Shown: in pieces, positions 6,566 through 13,913 of the stretch | How the letters are laid out: each line of letters begins with the position of its first letter | How positions within the stretch are numbered: the stretch's first letter is position 1 | NCBI GenBank assembly: GCA_023395595.1 | Contig: JAEWYO010000002.1 | Location: 1 to 22,461 of the forward strand | Direction: 5' to 3' | DNA length: 22,461 nucleotides | From: Bacillota bacterium | Lineage (GTDB): Bacteria; Bacillota; Clostridia; Christensenellales; CAG-138 | Notes under the pieces: generated by a model | The model's database searches: none | Seen by the model: only the letters and a program-made list of their open reading frames with translations | What the model was told of the DNA's origin: nothing | Made by a program: the position numbers and the translations under genes

Positions 6566-6594
6566 CCCGTCCGCGGGCAACCCGGGCGGGTTTT
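6566..6594 (+). terminator. Rho-independent terminator of the GntR gene
   Basis: CCCGTCC (6566-6572) pairs with GGGCGGG (6584-6590), with an inner GGG-CAA-CCC extension, followed by TTTT. Confidence 0.8.
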
Positions 6595-6620
6595 GCTTAC
6601 GACAGGCAAACCGCCCGCGC

Positions 6621-6649
6621 TTTACAGAAACCAAAAGAGCGTGTATCGT
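6621..6649 (+). promoter_or_regulatory. Promoter of the metallophosphoesterase gene
   Basis: A -35 TTTACA (6621-6626, 5 of 6) and a -10 TATCGT (6644-6649, 4 of 6) are 17 bases apart. The start would be near 6656, leaving a leader of about 90 bases. Confidence 0.55.
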
Positions 6650-6671
6650 AATAGGTAGCCACCGCATCCTA

Positions 6672-6701
6672 CGGCAAATCTCTTTTGCGGCCATTTGCCG
6701 C
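6672..6701 (+). promoter_or_regulatory. Leader with two mutually exclusive hairpins
   Basis: CGGCAAAT (6672-6679) can pair with ATTTGCCG (6693-6700), or GCGGC (6687-6691) can pair with GCCGC (6697-6701). The two stems share the same 3' strand and so compete. It matches no riboswitch class I can recall. Confidence 0.4.
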
Positions 6702-6747
6702 GATCGTATCCCAATATCTGCTTTAGAAACGGAATCATCAAACATCC

Positions 6748-7359
6748 ATGAAACTGAAAGCCCTTGTCCTCTCCGATCATGAAAGCGAATACATCTGGGA
6801 TTTTTTTGACGCAAAAGCCTTTGCGGGCGTGGACGTCATGATTTCCTGCGGCGATCTCAAGCCGGAATACCTCTCGTTTCTCGTGACCATGATTCCCGCG
6901 CCGCTGCTCTTTGTGCGCGGAAACCACGACGCGCGATATGAGCAAAACCCGCCGGAAGGCTGCATCGACCTCGAAGAAAAGCCCGTCATCATCAAGGGTG
7001 TGCGCTTCGTCGGTTTCGGCGGCTGCAAAAGCGAACGCTATGCGCCAAACCAGTATTCCGAGCGGGACATGAACCTCCGCGTCCTCAAGGCGACGCTTGC
7101 GCTCTCGCTCAAAAAAGGGTTTGACGTACTCGTAACCCATGCACCCGCCGCCGGACTCGGAGACGGAGACGATCGCTTCCACGAAGGGTTTGAAACGTTT
7201 GTGAAGCTGATCGACAAATATCAGCCGCGCTATCATCTCCACGGGCACCAGCACCTAACCTATTCCATCGGCTCCAAGCGCATTCTCGAATACAACAACA
7301 CGACCATCGTCAACGCATACAATTACTATATTCTGGAGATGGATTTCCCGGACAAGTAA
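6748..7359 (+). CDS. Calcineurin-like metallophosphoesterase
   Basis: The 203-residue protein has the order of metal-binding motifs of the family: Asp10 and Glu12 (LVLSDHESE), Asp36 (SCGDLK), GNHD at 58-61, His131 (VTHAP) and HGHQH at 165-169. The first motif is D-H-E instead of the usual D-x-H, so the second ligand is Glu rather than His. There is no signal peptide, so it is cytoplasmic. Substrate is unknown; relatives act on cyclic nucleotides, phosphodiesters or phosphoproteins. The Shine-Dalgarno is weak. It is 54 bases upstream of the ParB-like/BMP fusion gene on the same strand with no terminator between, so the two are probably co-transcribed. Confidence 0.88.
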   Translation: MKLKALVLSDHESEYIWDFFDAKAFAGVDVMISCGDLKPEYLSFLVTMIPAPLLFVRGNHDARYEQNPPEGCIDLEEKPVIIKGVRFVGFGGCKSERYAPNQYSERDMNLRVLKATLALSLKKGFDVLVTHAPAAGLGDGDDRFHEGFETFVKLIDKYQPRYHLHGHQHLTYSIGSKRILEYNNTTIVNAYNYYILEMDFPDK

Positions 7360-7413
7360 GCGCACCCCATACGACGAATATCCAGATAATCACCCAAACC
7401 CCGGAGGGAATAC

Positions 7414-9300
7414 ATGAGCCAAAACGTCAATGCAAACGAAGAATATGAACGCGCGAGAAAGCGTGGGCAAAAGGAATTTGCCCTGCGCCGCGCGCGCGGG
7501 GAAAGCGGGCTGCTGCCCGTCATCCACGCGCGCCGCGAGGAAAACGGCGTGCTTGCGGTTGTCGATCAGCCGATGCGGCCGATCTCGCTCAACCGCATCG
7601 TGGGCACTTATCAGGCAAGCCGCGCCAACTCGTTTGCGTATAACTTTATGCCACTGCTAAGCTCCGACACGGAGTTTGCCTACAAATGGATCAATCTATG
7701 CGAGGCGCATCTGCAAAGCGGTATCCGCGACCCCATCCGCGTCTACGAATACCTCTGGAAGTATTATGTCGCCGAGGGAAACAAGCGTGTCAGCGTCCTC
7801 AAATACTTCGAGGCAAGCTCGTTTGAGGCGGAGATCATCCGCCTGATTCCGCAATGGGATGAAAACGATCCTGCCATCGAGCGTTACTATACCTTCCTCG
7901 CCTACAGCAAAAAGGGCGTGTTTGCGGACATCGAGCTCTCCGAATCGCGCAAGTATGAGCGGCTCTATCGCATCGAACAGCGCTTGATTGCGGAGCTGGA
8001 CCCCACGCTCGACCGCCCGGATTTCAATGGACTCTATACCCGCTTTGAGAGCGCTTACCTGCACACCAACTGCACGCTTTCGTTGGGCGACGCGTTCCTT
8101 GAATACCTGCATGTGTTCGGTTTCCCGATGAATATTATGCCGGACGAACTGACCGCAAGAATCGTGACCCTCAAACCGCAGCTGGAAATTCTGGAGCATC
8201 CGCCAGCGCCGCGCGTGGTGCTCGAAGAGGATGCGGAGGCCGCAGAGCCGACGTTTTTCACGCGGCTGCTTCCCGTGCACCGTAACCCGAAGATCGTGTT
8301 TGCCTATGCAGGCGAGCGCGCGCAGAACAATTGGCTCGGCGCGCACGAGCAGGGGCGGCTTGCCATGCAGGCAGAGCTCGGTGAAAAGGTCGATTCTCGC
8401 GTGTTGGATTTGCAAGATCGGGACGATGCCTACGACATGCTTTCCGCCGAGGCGGGCGACGCGGGGCTTCTGTTTGTGACCACACCCTCTTTGATGAATA
8501 CCGTTTTGCGCTTTGCGCTGGAGCATCCCTCCTGCCTGACGCTGGTCTATTCCCGCATGCAGCATCACTATCGCCTGCATACGTATTTCGGGCGGTACTA
8601 TGAGGCGGTGTTCCTCTGCGGCGTTGCCGCGGGGCAGCACACCAAGACCGGAACCGTCGCCTATGTCACGCCGAAGCTGAGCTATACGCGCTTCACCTCG
8701 GACATCAACGCATTTGCGCTGGGCGTGCATTCCGTTCGCCCGGATGCGCGCGTGCTGATGGTTACGCGAGACGTGGACCCCAAGCAGATGGAGACTTGCG
8801 AGCTGGGCGTCAAGCTCGCCGCAAGCCTCGGCGCGGACACGGTGCTCACACCGCATTATTCCACACTGTCGCTTGCAGAGCTGCCGTATGGCGTGTTCAC
8901 CGCGCTGATCGGAATTGACAGCGACGGCAAACCCACGCGGTATCTCGCCGCGCCCGACTGGAACTGGGAACGGTTTTATACCGCGATTGTGAAAAGTTAT
9001 CTCAACGGAAGCCTCAGCGCGCTGCTGGGCATGGATCGCGAGGAGTCTCCGATTGCGAGTTTCTGGTGGGGGCTTGGCGGCGGCGTGGTGGATGTCCGCC
9101 TCGGAAGTTGGTCGAGCGGCACACCAAACAATCTAATTCGCTATTTGAGAGGCAGCATGTCCCGCAACCAATACAACCCGTTTCACGGGCCGGTGACGGA
9201 CAGCGAAGGGATTGTGCGCATCCCCGCGCATAGCGATGCAGCGCCAGCAGATATTATCAAGATGAGGTACATCGTCGAAGGTGTTGAGATCATTGAGTAA
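7414..9300 (+). CDS. ParB/sulfiredoxin-like domain fused to a BMP/PnrA-type ligand-binding domain, cytoplasmic
   Basis: The 628-residue protein has three parts. Residues about 1-50 are a charged helical lead. Residues about 55-146 resemble the ParB/sulfiredoxin fold: PISLNRIVGT, then GIRDPIRVYEYLWKYYVAEG and GNKRVSVLKYF (122-132), like the conserved D/E-G-N-H/K-R block. After a linker (about 150-290), residues about 292-560 read like a BMP family (PnrA-like) binding protein: KIVFAYAGE, GRYYEAVFLCGVAAGQH, GTVAYVTP and INAFALGVHSVRPDARVLM. BMP proteins are normally lipoproteins of nucleoside ABC importers, but here there is no signal peptide or lipobox and no permease or ATPase gene nearby. GGAGGG lies five bases before the ATG. 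I recall similar architecture in other Firmicutes, with no function assigned. A cytoplasmic sensor is a guess. Confidence 0.85.
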   Translation: MSQNVNANEEYERARKRGQKEFALRRARGESGLLPVIHARREENGVLAVVDQPMRPISLNRIVGTYQASRANSFAYNFMPLLSSDTEFAYKWINLCEAHLQSGIRDPIRVYEYLWKYYVAEGNKRVSVLKYFEASSFEAEIIRLIPQWDENDPAIERYYTFLAYSKKGVFADIELSESRKYERLYRIEQRLIAELDPTLDRPDFNGLYTRFESAYLHTNCTLSLGDAFLEYLHVFGFPMNIMPDELTARIVTLKPQLEILEHPPAPRVVLEEDAEAAEPTFFTRLLPVHRNPKIVFAYAGERAQNNWLGAHEQGRLAMQAELGEKVDSRVLDLQDRDDAYDMLSAEAGDAGLLFVTTPSLMNTVLRFALEHPSCLTLVYSRMQHHYRLHTYFGRYYEAVFLCGVAAGQHTKTGTVAYVTPKLSYTRFTSDINAFALGVHSVRPDARVLMVTRDVDPKQMETCELGVKLAASLGADTVLTPHYSTLSLAELPYGVFTALIGIDSDGKPTRYLAAPDWNWERFYTAIVKSYLNGSLSALLGMDREESPIASFWWGLGGGVVDVRLGSWSSGTPNNLIRYLRGSMSRNQYNPFHGPVTDSEGIVRIPAHSDAAPADIIKMRYIVEGVEIIE

Positions 9301-9309
9301 CCCCTAAAT

Positions 9310-9338
9310 TTGCTTTTGTTGGCAAAAGAAGTTAAAAT
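9310..9338 (+). promoter_or_regulatory. Possible promoter of the DegT aminotransferase gene
   Basis: TTGCTT (9310-9315) and TAAAAT (9333-9338, 5 of 6) are 17 bases apart. The overlapping CTTTTG-TTGG-CAAAAG hairpin could instead act as a weak attenuator. Confidence 0.45.
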
Positions 9339-9355
9339 AGCTTTTATTCAACCAA

Positions 9356-9370
9356 TGCCGCAAGGCGGCA
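9356..9370 (+). promoter_or_regulatory. Small hairpin TGCCGC-AAG-GCGGCA before the aminotransferase ribosome binding site
   Basis: A perfect six-base-pair stem ends four bases before the AGGAG at 9375-9379. It may affect access of ribosomes or mRNA stability. Confidence 0.4.
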
Positions 9371-9383
9371 CAAAAGGAGTTCT

Positions 9384-10505
9384 ATGCAGAAAAAAGAACC
9401 ACCGATTTTGGTCACGCGCCCGTCGCTGCCACCGGTGGAAGAATATGAGCAACTTGTTCGCGAGATCTTTTCCTCCCGCTATCTCACCAATGGCGGAACG
9501 CAACACCAGAAGCTCGAAGCCGCGCTAAAGGAGAAGCTCGGAACCCCGTTCCTTCGCCTCTTCACCAACGGACATCTCGCGCTGGAGTTCGCCATCGCCG
9601 CGCTCAAACTTGAACCCGGCGAGATCATCACAACCCCGTTTACGTTTATCTCCACCACACATGCCATCGTCCGCTGCGGCTTTACACCCGTTTTTTGCGA
9701 CGTGGAGCCGGATTTTTTCACGCTCGACACGGCAAAGCTGGAGCAGGCGATCACCCCGCGCACGCGCGCAATTCTTCCGGTACACGTTTATGGCAACCCT
9801 TGCGACGTGGAAGCGATTGACCGCATCGCGAAAAAGCACAATCTACCCGTGCTCTACGACGCAGCGCACGCCTTCGGTGTATCGATCAACGGGCGTACGG
9901 TTTCCGACTATGGCACCGCCTCCATGTTCAGCTTCCACGCCACGAAATGCTACAACACCATCGAAGGCGGCGCGATTGCAACCAAGGATGAGGCGTTTGC
10001 GGAGCTGCTCAACGGCTTCAAAAACTTCGGCTACCATGCCGACGAGGAGATTCGCGAGATTGGCGGCAACGCCAAGATGAACGAATTTCAGGCGGCGATG
10101 GGGCTATTAAACCTCAAGTATTTCGACAGCGAGATTGAAAAACGCGGCAAGGTTGCCGCGCGCTATCGCGAGAACCTCTCCGGCATCGCGGGACTCAGCT
10201 TCCGTCCGGTGCGGCAAGGCGCAACGCAGAACTACGCCTACCTGCCCGTTTCGTTTGACCCGGCGGTGTTCGGCGCAAACCGTGATCAAGTCAACGACGC
10301 ACTCAAGCAATACGGTATCATCGCGCGCAAATATTTCTATCCGCTCACAAGCGAAGCCGCCTGTTATGCGGGTCGATTTGATCCCGCCCAAACGCCGGTT
10401 GCCTTCACCGCCAGCCGAAATGTGCTGACCCTGCCGATGTATGCGTCCCTTCCGCTCCCGGATGTGGACGACATCTGCGAAATCGTCGCCGGCTGCAAGA
10501 AATAA
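9384..10505 (+). CDS. DegT/DnrJ/EryC1 family PLP-dependent aminotransferase
   Basis: The 373-residue protein has the fold-type I sugar aminotransferase pattern. Lys188 in SFHATKCYNTIEGGA is the PLP Schiff-base lysine, Asp159 (LYDAAHAFGV) contacts the pyridine nitrogen, and TTPFTFISTTHAI and PVHVYGNPCDVEAI are typical of the family. These enzymes transaminate nucleotide-linked keto sugars (for example dTDP-4-keto-6-deoxyglucose) to amino sugars for surface glycans or secondary metabolites. The substrate cannot be read from sequence alone, and no other nucleotide-sugar gene is close. AGGAG lies four bases before the ATG. It follows the fusion protein gene by 83 bases with a possible promoter of its own. 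Confidence 0.94.
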   Translation: MQKKEPPILVTRPSLPPVEEYEQLVREIFSSRYLTNGGTQHQKLEAALKEKLGTPFLRLFTNGHLALEFAIAALKLEPGEIITTPFTFISTTHAIVRCGFTPVFCDVEPDFFTLDTAKLEQAITPRTRAILPVHVYGNPCDVEAIDRIAKKHNLPVLYDAAHAFGVSINGRTVSDYGTASMFSFHATKCYNTIEGGAIATKDEAFAELLNGFKNFGYHADEEIREIGGNAKMNEFQAAMGLLNLKYFDSEIEKRGKVAARYRENLSGIAGLSFRPVRQGATQNYAYLPVSFDPAVFGANRDQVNDALKQYGIIARKYFYPLTSEAACYAGRFDPAQTPVAFTASRNVLTLPMYASLPLPDVDDICEIVAGCKK

Positions 10506-10528
10506 GCCATCTCCTCCACTCAAATAAC

Positions 10529-10562
10529 AAGAGCAGGTAAGCGCGTAGCTTCCTGCTCTTTT
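10529..10562. terminator. Strong terminator hairpin between convergent genes, probably bidirectional
   Basis: AAGAGCAGG (10529-10537) pairs with CCTGCTCTT (10552-10560), and the inner AAGC-GCGTA-GCTT extends the stem past a one-base bulge. A short T-run follows on the plus strand, and a T-rich stretch lies on the other side for the minus strand. Confidence 0.85.
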
Positions 10563-10589
10563 GTATGCTCTTATGATTTGGCAAGCGCC

Positions 10590-11363
10590 TCAGTCAAACA
10601 AGACATCCGCCGCTTCCCGCTGCGCCGTGCGCAGATAGCGCACCGCAGGAAATCCCAGCACAAGCGTCGTGATCGCCTTTTCACCTCTGCGGATGCCGAG
10701 GTGCTTCCGGATTTTCCCCGAAACGCGCGTCACCATCGTGAAAAACCCGCTATAAAACACGCCAAGCCCCAGCGACTGCGCCATGAGCTCCATAGACGAG
10801 GCGGCAAGTGCCGCATCCACCGCGTCCGCACTCTTGATTACGATGACCGCTTTTGCGTTCTTGAAGAGAAAATGATCGTCTATCTCGATTTCGCGCAATC
10901 CGGAATAGACGAGGTCTACCCCACGTTTGAGCCCGCGAAACAGGCGGATTGCCTGCGCCTCTACCTCCTGCAAGCCCTGTTGCAAGACGGCATAGGAAAC
11001 CCCCTGCTTGTTGGTTCCCGTCGGGGTATAGCGTCCGGCCTCGATGATCTGCCGGATGAACTCGGGCGGGATCTCCTGCGCGGAAAACTGGCGCACCGAG
11101 CGCCGCGCCTTGAGCTGACCCATCAACACGCTTGCGTCCACATGCATTTCGGATGTGATCTCTTCCGGCGCTTCGGCAAAGCCGGAAAGCGACACCGCGC
11201 CCTGCGGACAAATCGCCTGACAGTGTCCGCACCGGATGCAACCGCGCCCGGTCACGACGGCGGTCTTCCCCTCCATGCGAATGGTCGAGGTTGGGCAATC
11301 GCTCACACATAGGCCGCAGCCGATGCAGAGCGCCGGATCGATGGAGACAGTGTGTTTTTGCAT
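10590..11363 (-). CDS. Ferredoxin-nitroreductase fusion protein
   Basis: The 257-residue protein starts with a two-cluster ferredoxin domain: CxxCxxCxxxC at Cys13, Cys16, Cys19, Cys23 and again at Cys42, Cys45, Cys48, Cys52, each followed by Pro. From about residue 80 it is a nitroreductase-family FMN domain, with ARRSVRQFS, EAGRYTPTGTNKQGVSYAVL and MELMAQSLGLGVFYSGFF. Such fusions occur in clostridia and are thought to pass ferredoxin electrons to FMN to reduce flavins, quinones or nitro compounds; the real substrate is unknown. The Shine-Dalgarno is weak (AGAGAG). A possible promoter lies at 11384-11411. It follows the lipoprotein gene by 52 bases without a clear terminator between them. 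Confidence 0.93.
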   Translation of the reverse strand: MQKHTVSIDPALCIGCGLCVSDCPTSTIRMEGKTAVVTGRGCIRCGHCQAICPQGAVSLSGFAEAPEEITSEMHVDASVLMGQLKARRSVRQFSAQEIPPEFIRQIIEAGRYTPTGTNKQGVSYAVLQQGLQEVEAQAIRLFRGLKRGVDLVYSGLREIEIDDHFLFKNAKAVIVIKSADAVDAALAASSMELMAQSLGLGVFYSGFFTMVTRVSGKIRKHLGIRRGEKAITTLVLGFPAVRYLRTAQREAADVLFD

Positions 11364-11383
11364 TATGGATACGCTTCTCTCTG

Positions 11384-11411
11384 ATTAAAATTCTTACCAA
11401 TCATCTTACAA
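11384..11411 (-). promoter_or_regulatory. Possible promoter of the nitroreductase gene
   Basis: On the minus strand TTGTAA (11406-11411, 4 of 6) and TTTAAT (11384-11389, 5 of 6) are 16 bases apart, giving a very short leader of about 13 bases. Confidence 0.4.
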
Positions 11412-11415
11412 CAGA

Positions 11416-12810
11416 TCAGTCTGTCAGCGCAACGCCGTTGACATAGACCGTGTATCCGTTGGTGACGATTCCACCGACGCGCCCGGTAAACGCTGTGAGA
11501 TATGCGTTTCCGGTCAGCGTCCAAGTGGCGCCGTCTTCGAGCGTCACTTTTGCCGCCTGCGCGGTGTTCGCGGTGTTGATGGTGCCCGTATAGTCCGTCG
11601 TGCCGCGCAAGGTCAGCGAGACGGAAGACAGTTCGTCTATGATGATGTCTCCCGTGAGCAGCTGGTTTTTTGCGATCACCGCACAGTTTGCGCCGTTGCC
11701 GCCCGCCTCGCCCCAGCCACGCGTGCCGTCGTTTCCGCTCACGCGCAGGAGCGCGCGTCCTTCGGCAAGAGAGAGGGATACACCTTCAAGATAGATGCTG
11801 GCTCCCGTATTGGTTACAAAGAACAGGTCTCCGCGGATGGCGCTGAGCGCGCCGCGCGTCATGGAAAACGCGCTGAGTGCACTGCCTGCGCCGCCGTCTT
11901 GATACAGCGCGACGCAATAGGGCGAGAGCTTTGTCCCCGCAACGCCCGCGTCCGGCATGCGACCTGATACCGCGCAATCCGTGAGCGTCACGCTGCCGCC
12001 GCTGATGGCGATGGCTTCGGCGTTGTTGGCGCGGAGGGTTGCGTTGGTTGCCGTCACGCCGCCGCGCGCGAGGACGACGGGCGAGGCTTCCCCGCCGGTT
12101 GCCGCCATGCCGCCTTCTAAAAAGAGCTCGCCGCCCATCCCCGCGATCACCGCGGGAGCGGTTGCGCCCTGTGTGGAAAGATTGGATTCCTTTGTGCTGA
12201 TGCTGCCACCACCGGAAGCCGAAAGCGCAAACGAAGAAGCGCCTGTTGCGCGCACGACGCTGCTTTCAAGCTGCACGCGTCCGCCATAGGCAAACACGCC
12301 GCCAGCACCGAGGGCGGAAGCGGTCACGTCGCTGTTAAGCAGCAGGAGCTGCGCGTTTGCACGCGCAAGAACCGCCGTGTTCAAGCCATATTGCAGCACG
12401 TTTTCGAGGCTTGTGGCATCGCCCGCGCGCTTTTCAACGCTCGCGCCGTCCACACCTGCAATTGCGCTGTTTTCCACGCGCAGCGCGTTTTCATCTGGAT
12501 GTTCGGAATAGTAGGTTTTCTTACTCTCGCTGACATCCGTCGCGATGGTATAGGCACCCGCGCCGTTTGCTTCGCCCGGCGAGGCGCTGGGCAGAGGCTC
12601 CACGCTGGCTTGCGGGGTTGTCTGCGGTTTAGCCGTCGGTGTTTCGGGCACGGCGGTATTGGTTGGCGCCGCGCTTTGGGTGAACGAAGGCGAAGGAGAC
12701 CCCACCGAAACAACGGGGTCTGTGAAGTTGCAGCCCGTGGCAAACGCCAGCGAAAGCAGCGCGAGCAGCACAGTGATTCTGCGCTTTGGCGGATGGATTC
12801 GTTGTTTCAT
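11416..12810 (-). CDS. Lipoprotein with right-handed beta-helix-like repeats
   Basis: The 464-residue protein has a basic N-terminus and hydrophobic helix ending in a lipobox-like AFATGC, with Cys27 as the predicted lipidated residue. Residues about 30-80 are a Pro/Thr/Ser-rich spacer typical of Gram-positive surface proteins. From about 85 onward it consists of irregular repeats rich in Gly, Ala, Ser, Thr and Asn with short beta-strands (for example SGGGSISTKESNLSTQG and ISGGSVTLTDCAVSG), the pattern of a parallel beta-helix. The C-terminus, GGIVTNGYTVYVNGVALTD, resembles the end cap of such folds. No catalytic motif is visible. It is probably a surface carbohydrate-binding protein, adhesin or scaffold; function unknown. 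AGGAGG lies seven bases before the ATG. Confidence 0.8.
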   Translation of the reverse strand: MKQRIHPPKRRITVLLALLSLAFATGCNFTDPVVSVGSPSPSFTQSAAPTNTAVPETPTAKPQTTPQASVEPLPSASPGEANGAGAYTIATDVSESKKTYYSEHPDENALRVENSAIAGVDGASVEKRAGDATSLENVLQYGLNTAVLARANAQLLLLNSDVTASALGAGGVFAYGGRVQLESSVVRATGASSFALSASGGGSISTKESNLSTQGATAPAVIAGMGGELFLEGGMAATGGEASPVVLARGGVTATNATLRANNAEAIAISGGSVTLTDCAVSGRMPDAGVAGTKLSPYCVALYQDGGAGSALSAFSMTRGALSAIRGDLFFVTNTGASIYLEGVSLSLAEGRALLRVSGNDGTRGWGEAGGNGANCAVIAKNQLLTGDIIIDELSSVSLTLRGTTDYTGTINTANTAQAAKVTLEDGATWTLTGNAYLTAFTGRVGGIVTNGYTVYVNGVALTD

Positions 12811-12979
12811 GCGTTCGCCTCCTTTTACATCCCCGAAAGTATACCGTAACGGTTTGAACGAACTATAGAGGAAATGTGAACTCTATCGTTCCTTTCCCGT
12901 TTTTGCGTAAAAAATCGTGCAATCTGTCACAGAATTGGACAAAATCAATCCGGGTCGCAAACGCCGCTTTTCGCCGCGC

Positions 12980-13008
12980 TTGTGCGCCTTTTCGAAACGT
13001 GGTATGCT
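12980..13008 (+). promoter_or_regulatory. Possible promoter of the HAD phosphatase gene
   Basis: TTGTGC (12980-12985) and TATGCT (13003-13008, 4 of 6) are 17 bases apart, about 50 bases before the start codon. The match is moderate. Confidence 0.45.
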
Positions 13009-13059
13009 CTTATCAGAAGAGAAAAGAAGAAAAAGAAGAGACAATAAGAGAGGAAAATC

Positions 13060-13833
13060 ATGGATATTCTACGCAGTAAAAAAGGCTTCATCTGCGATAT
13101 GGACGGTGTCATCTATCACGGCGAACGGCTCCTGCCGGGCGTGAAAGAATTTGTGGACTGGCTCTATCGCGAGAACAAGCAGTTTTTATTTTTAACCAAT
13201 GCCAGCGGCAAGACGCCGAAGGAACTCCAGAGCAAGCTCGCCCGCATGGGACTAGAGGTGGATGAGAGCCACTTCTACACAAGCGCACTGGCAACCGCAA
13301 ACTTCATCCGCAGCCAGGCCCCCAACAGCAGCGCCTATGTCATCGGCGCGCCGGGGTTGTTTAACGCGCTCTATGAAGCGGGCATCACCACCAACGGTGT
13401 GGACCCGGACTATGTGGTTGTCGGCGAGACCAACAACTACAACTACGAGAGCATCCTCAAGGCCGTGCACCTCGTTCAAAACGGCGCAAAGCTGATCGGC
13501 ACCAACACGGACATGACGGGACCTTCCGAGAGCGGAATCATCCCCGCGTGCCGCGCGCTGATTGCGCCGATTGAACTCGCAACCGGAAAATCCGCCTATT
13601 TTGTCGGCAAGCCCAACCCGCTGATGATGCGCACCGGCCTGCGCATGCTGGGCGTGCACTCCTCGGAGGCGGCGATGATTGGCGATCGAATGGATACGGA
13701 CATCGTCGCGGGCGTGGAAAGCGGGCTCGATACCGTGCTGGTGCTTTCCGGCGTGACCACGATTGACGAAATGAAGCGCTTCCCCTATCGTCCGCGCCTC
13801 GTGCTCGACGGCGTTGGCAACATTCCGGGCTGA
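13060..13833 (+). CDS. HAD-IIA family phosphatase (NagD/AraL-like)
   Basis: The 257-residue protein has all HAD motifs: the nucleophile Asp13 and acid/base Asp15 in ICDMDGVIYHG, motif II in FLTNASG (about 44-50), the motif III lysine in GKPNPLMM, and motif IV in MIGDRMDTDI. The alpha/beta cap between motifs II and III, with VVVGETNNYNYE, marks subclass IIA. Relatives dephosphorylate sugar phosphates, nucleotides, glycerol phosphate or p-nitrophenyl phosphate with low specificity, so the physiological substrate is not known. It is cytoplasmic. AGAGAGGAAA gives the ribosome binding site. It is a single-gene transcript with its own terminator, divergent from the lipoprotein gene. Confidence 0.94.
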   Translation: MDILRSKKGFICDMDGVIYHGERLLPGVKEFVDWLYRENKQFLFLTNASGKTPKELQSKLARMGLEVDESHFYTSALATANFIRSQAPNSSAYVIGAPGLFNALYEAGITTNGVDPDYVVVGETNNYNYESILKAVHLVQNGAKLIGTNTDMTGPSESGIIPACRALIAPIELATGKSAYFVGKPNPLMMRTGLRMLGVHSSEAAMIGDRMDTDIVAGVESGLDTVLVLSGVTTIDEMKRFPYRPRLVLDGVGNIPG

Positions 13834-13857
13834 TTTCTCCCGCACAAAAGCAAACAC

Positions 13858-13890
13858 AAAGGCGACGCAGTTGCATGCGCCGCCTTTTTT
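13858..13890 (+). terminator. Rho-independent terminator of the HAD gene
   Basis: AAAGGCG (13858-13864) and CGCA pair with TGCG and CGCCTTT (13876-13887) around a six-base loop and one mismatch. Six T residues end at 13890. It lies between convergent genes and could serve both. Confidence 0.88.
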
Positions 13891-13913
13891 GTTGCCGTGG
13901 TTTGTGGCTTTCG

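Noticed and set aside
7696..8856. 386-codon open frame on the minus strand
   Set aside because: It is antisense to the ParB-like/BMP fusion gene and has shadow-type composition.
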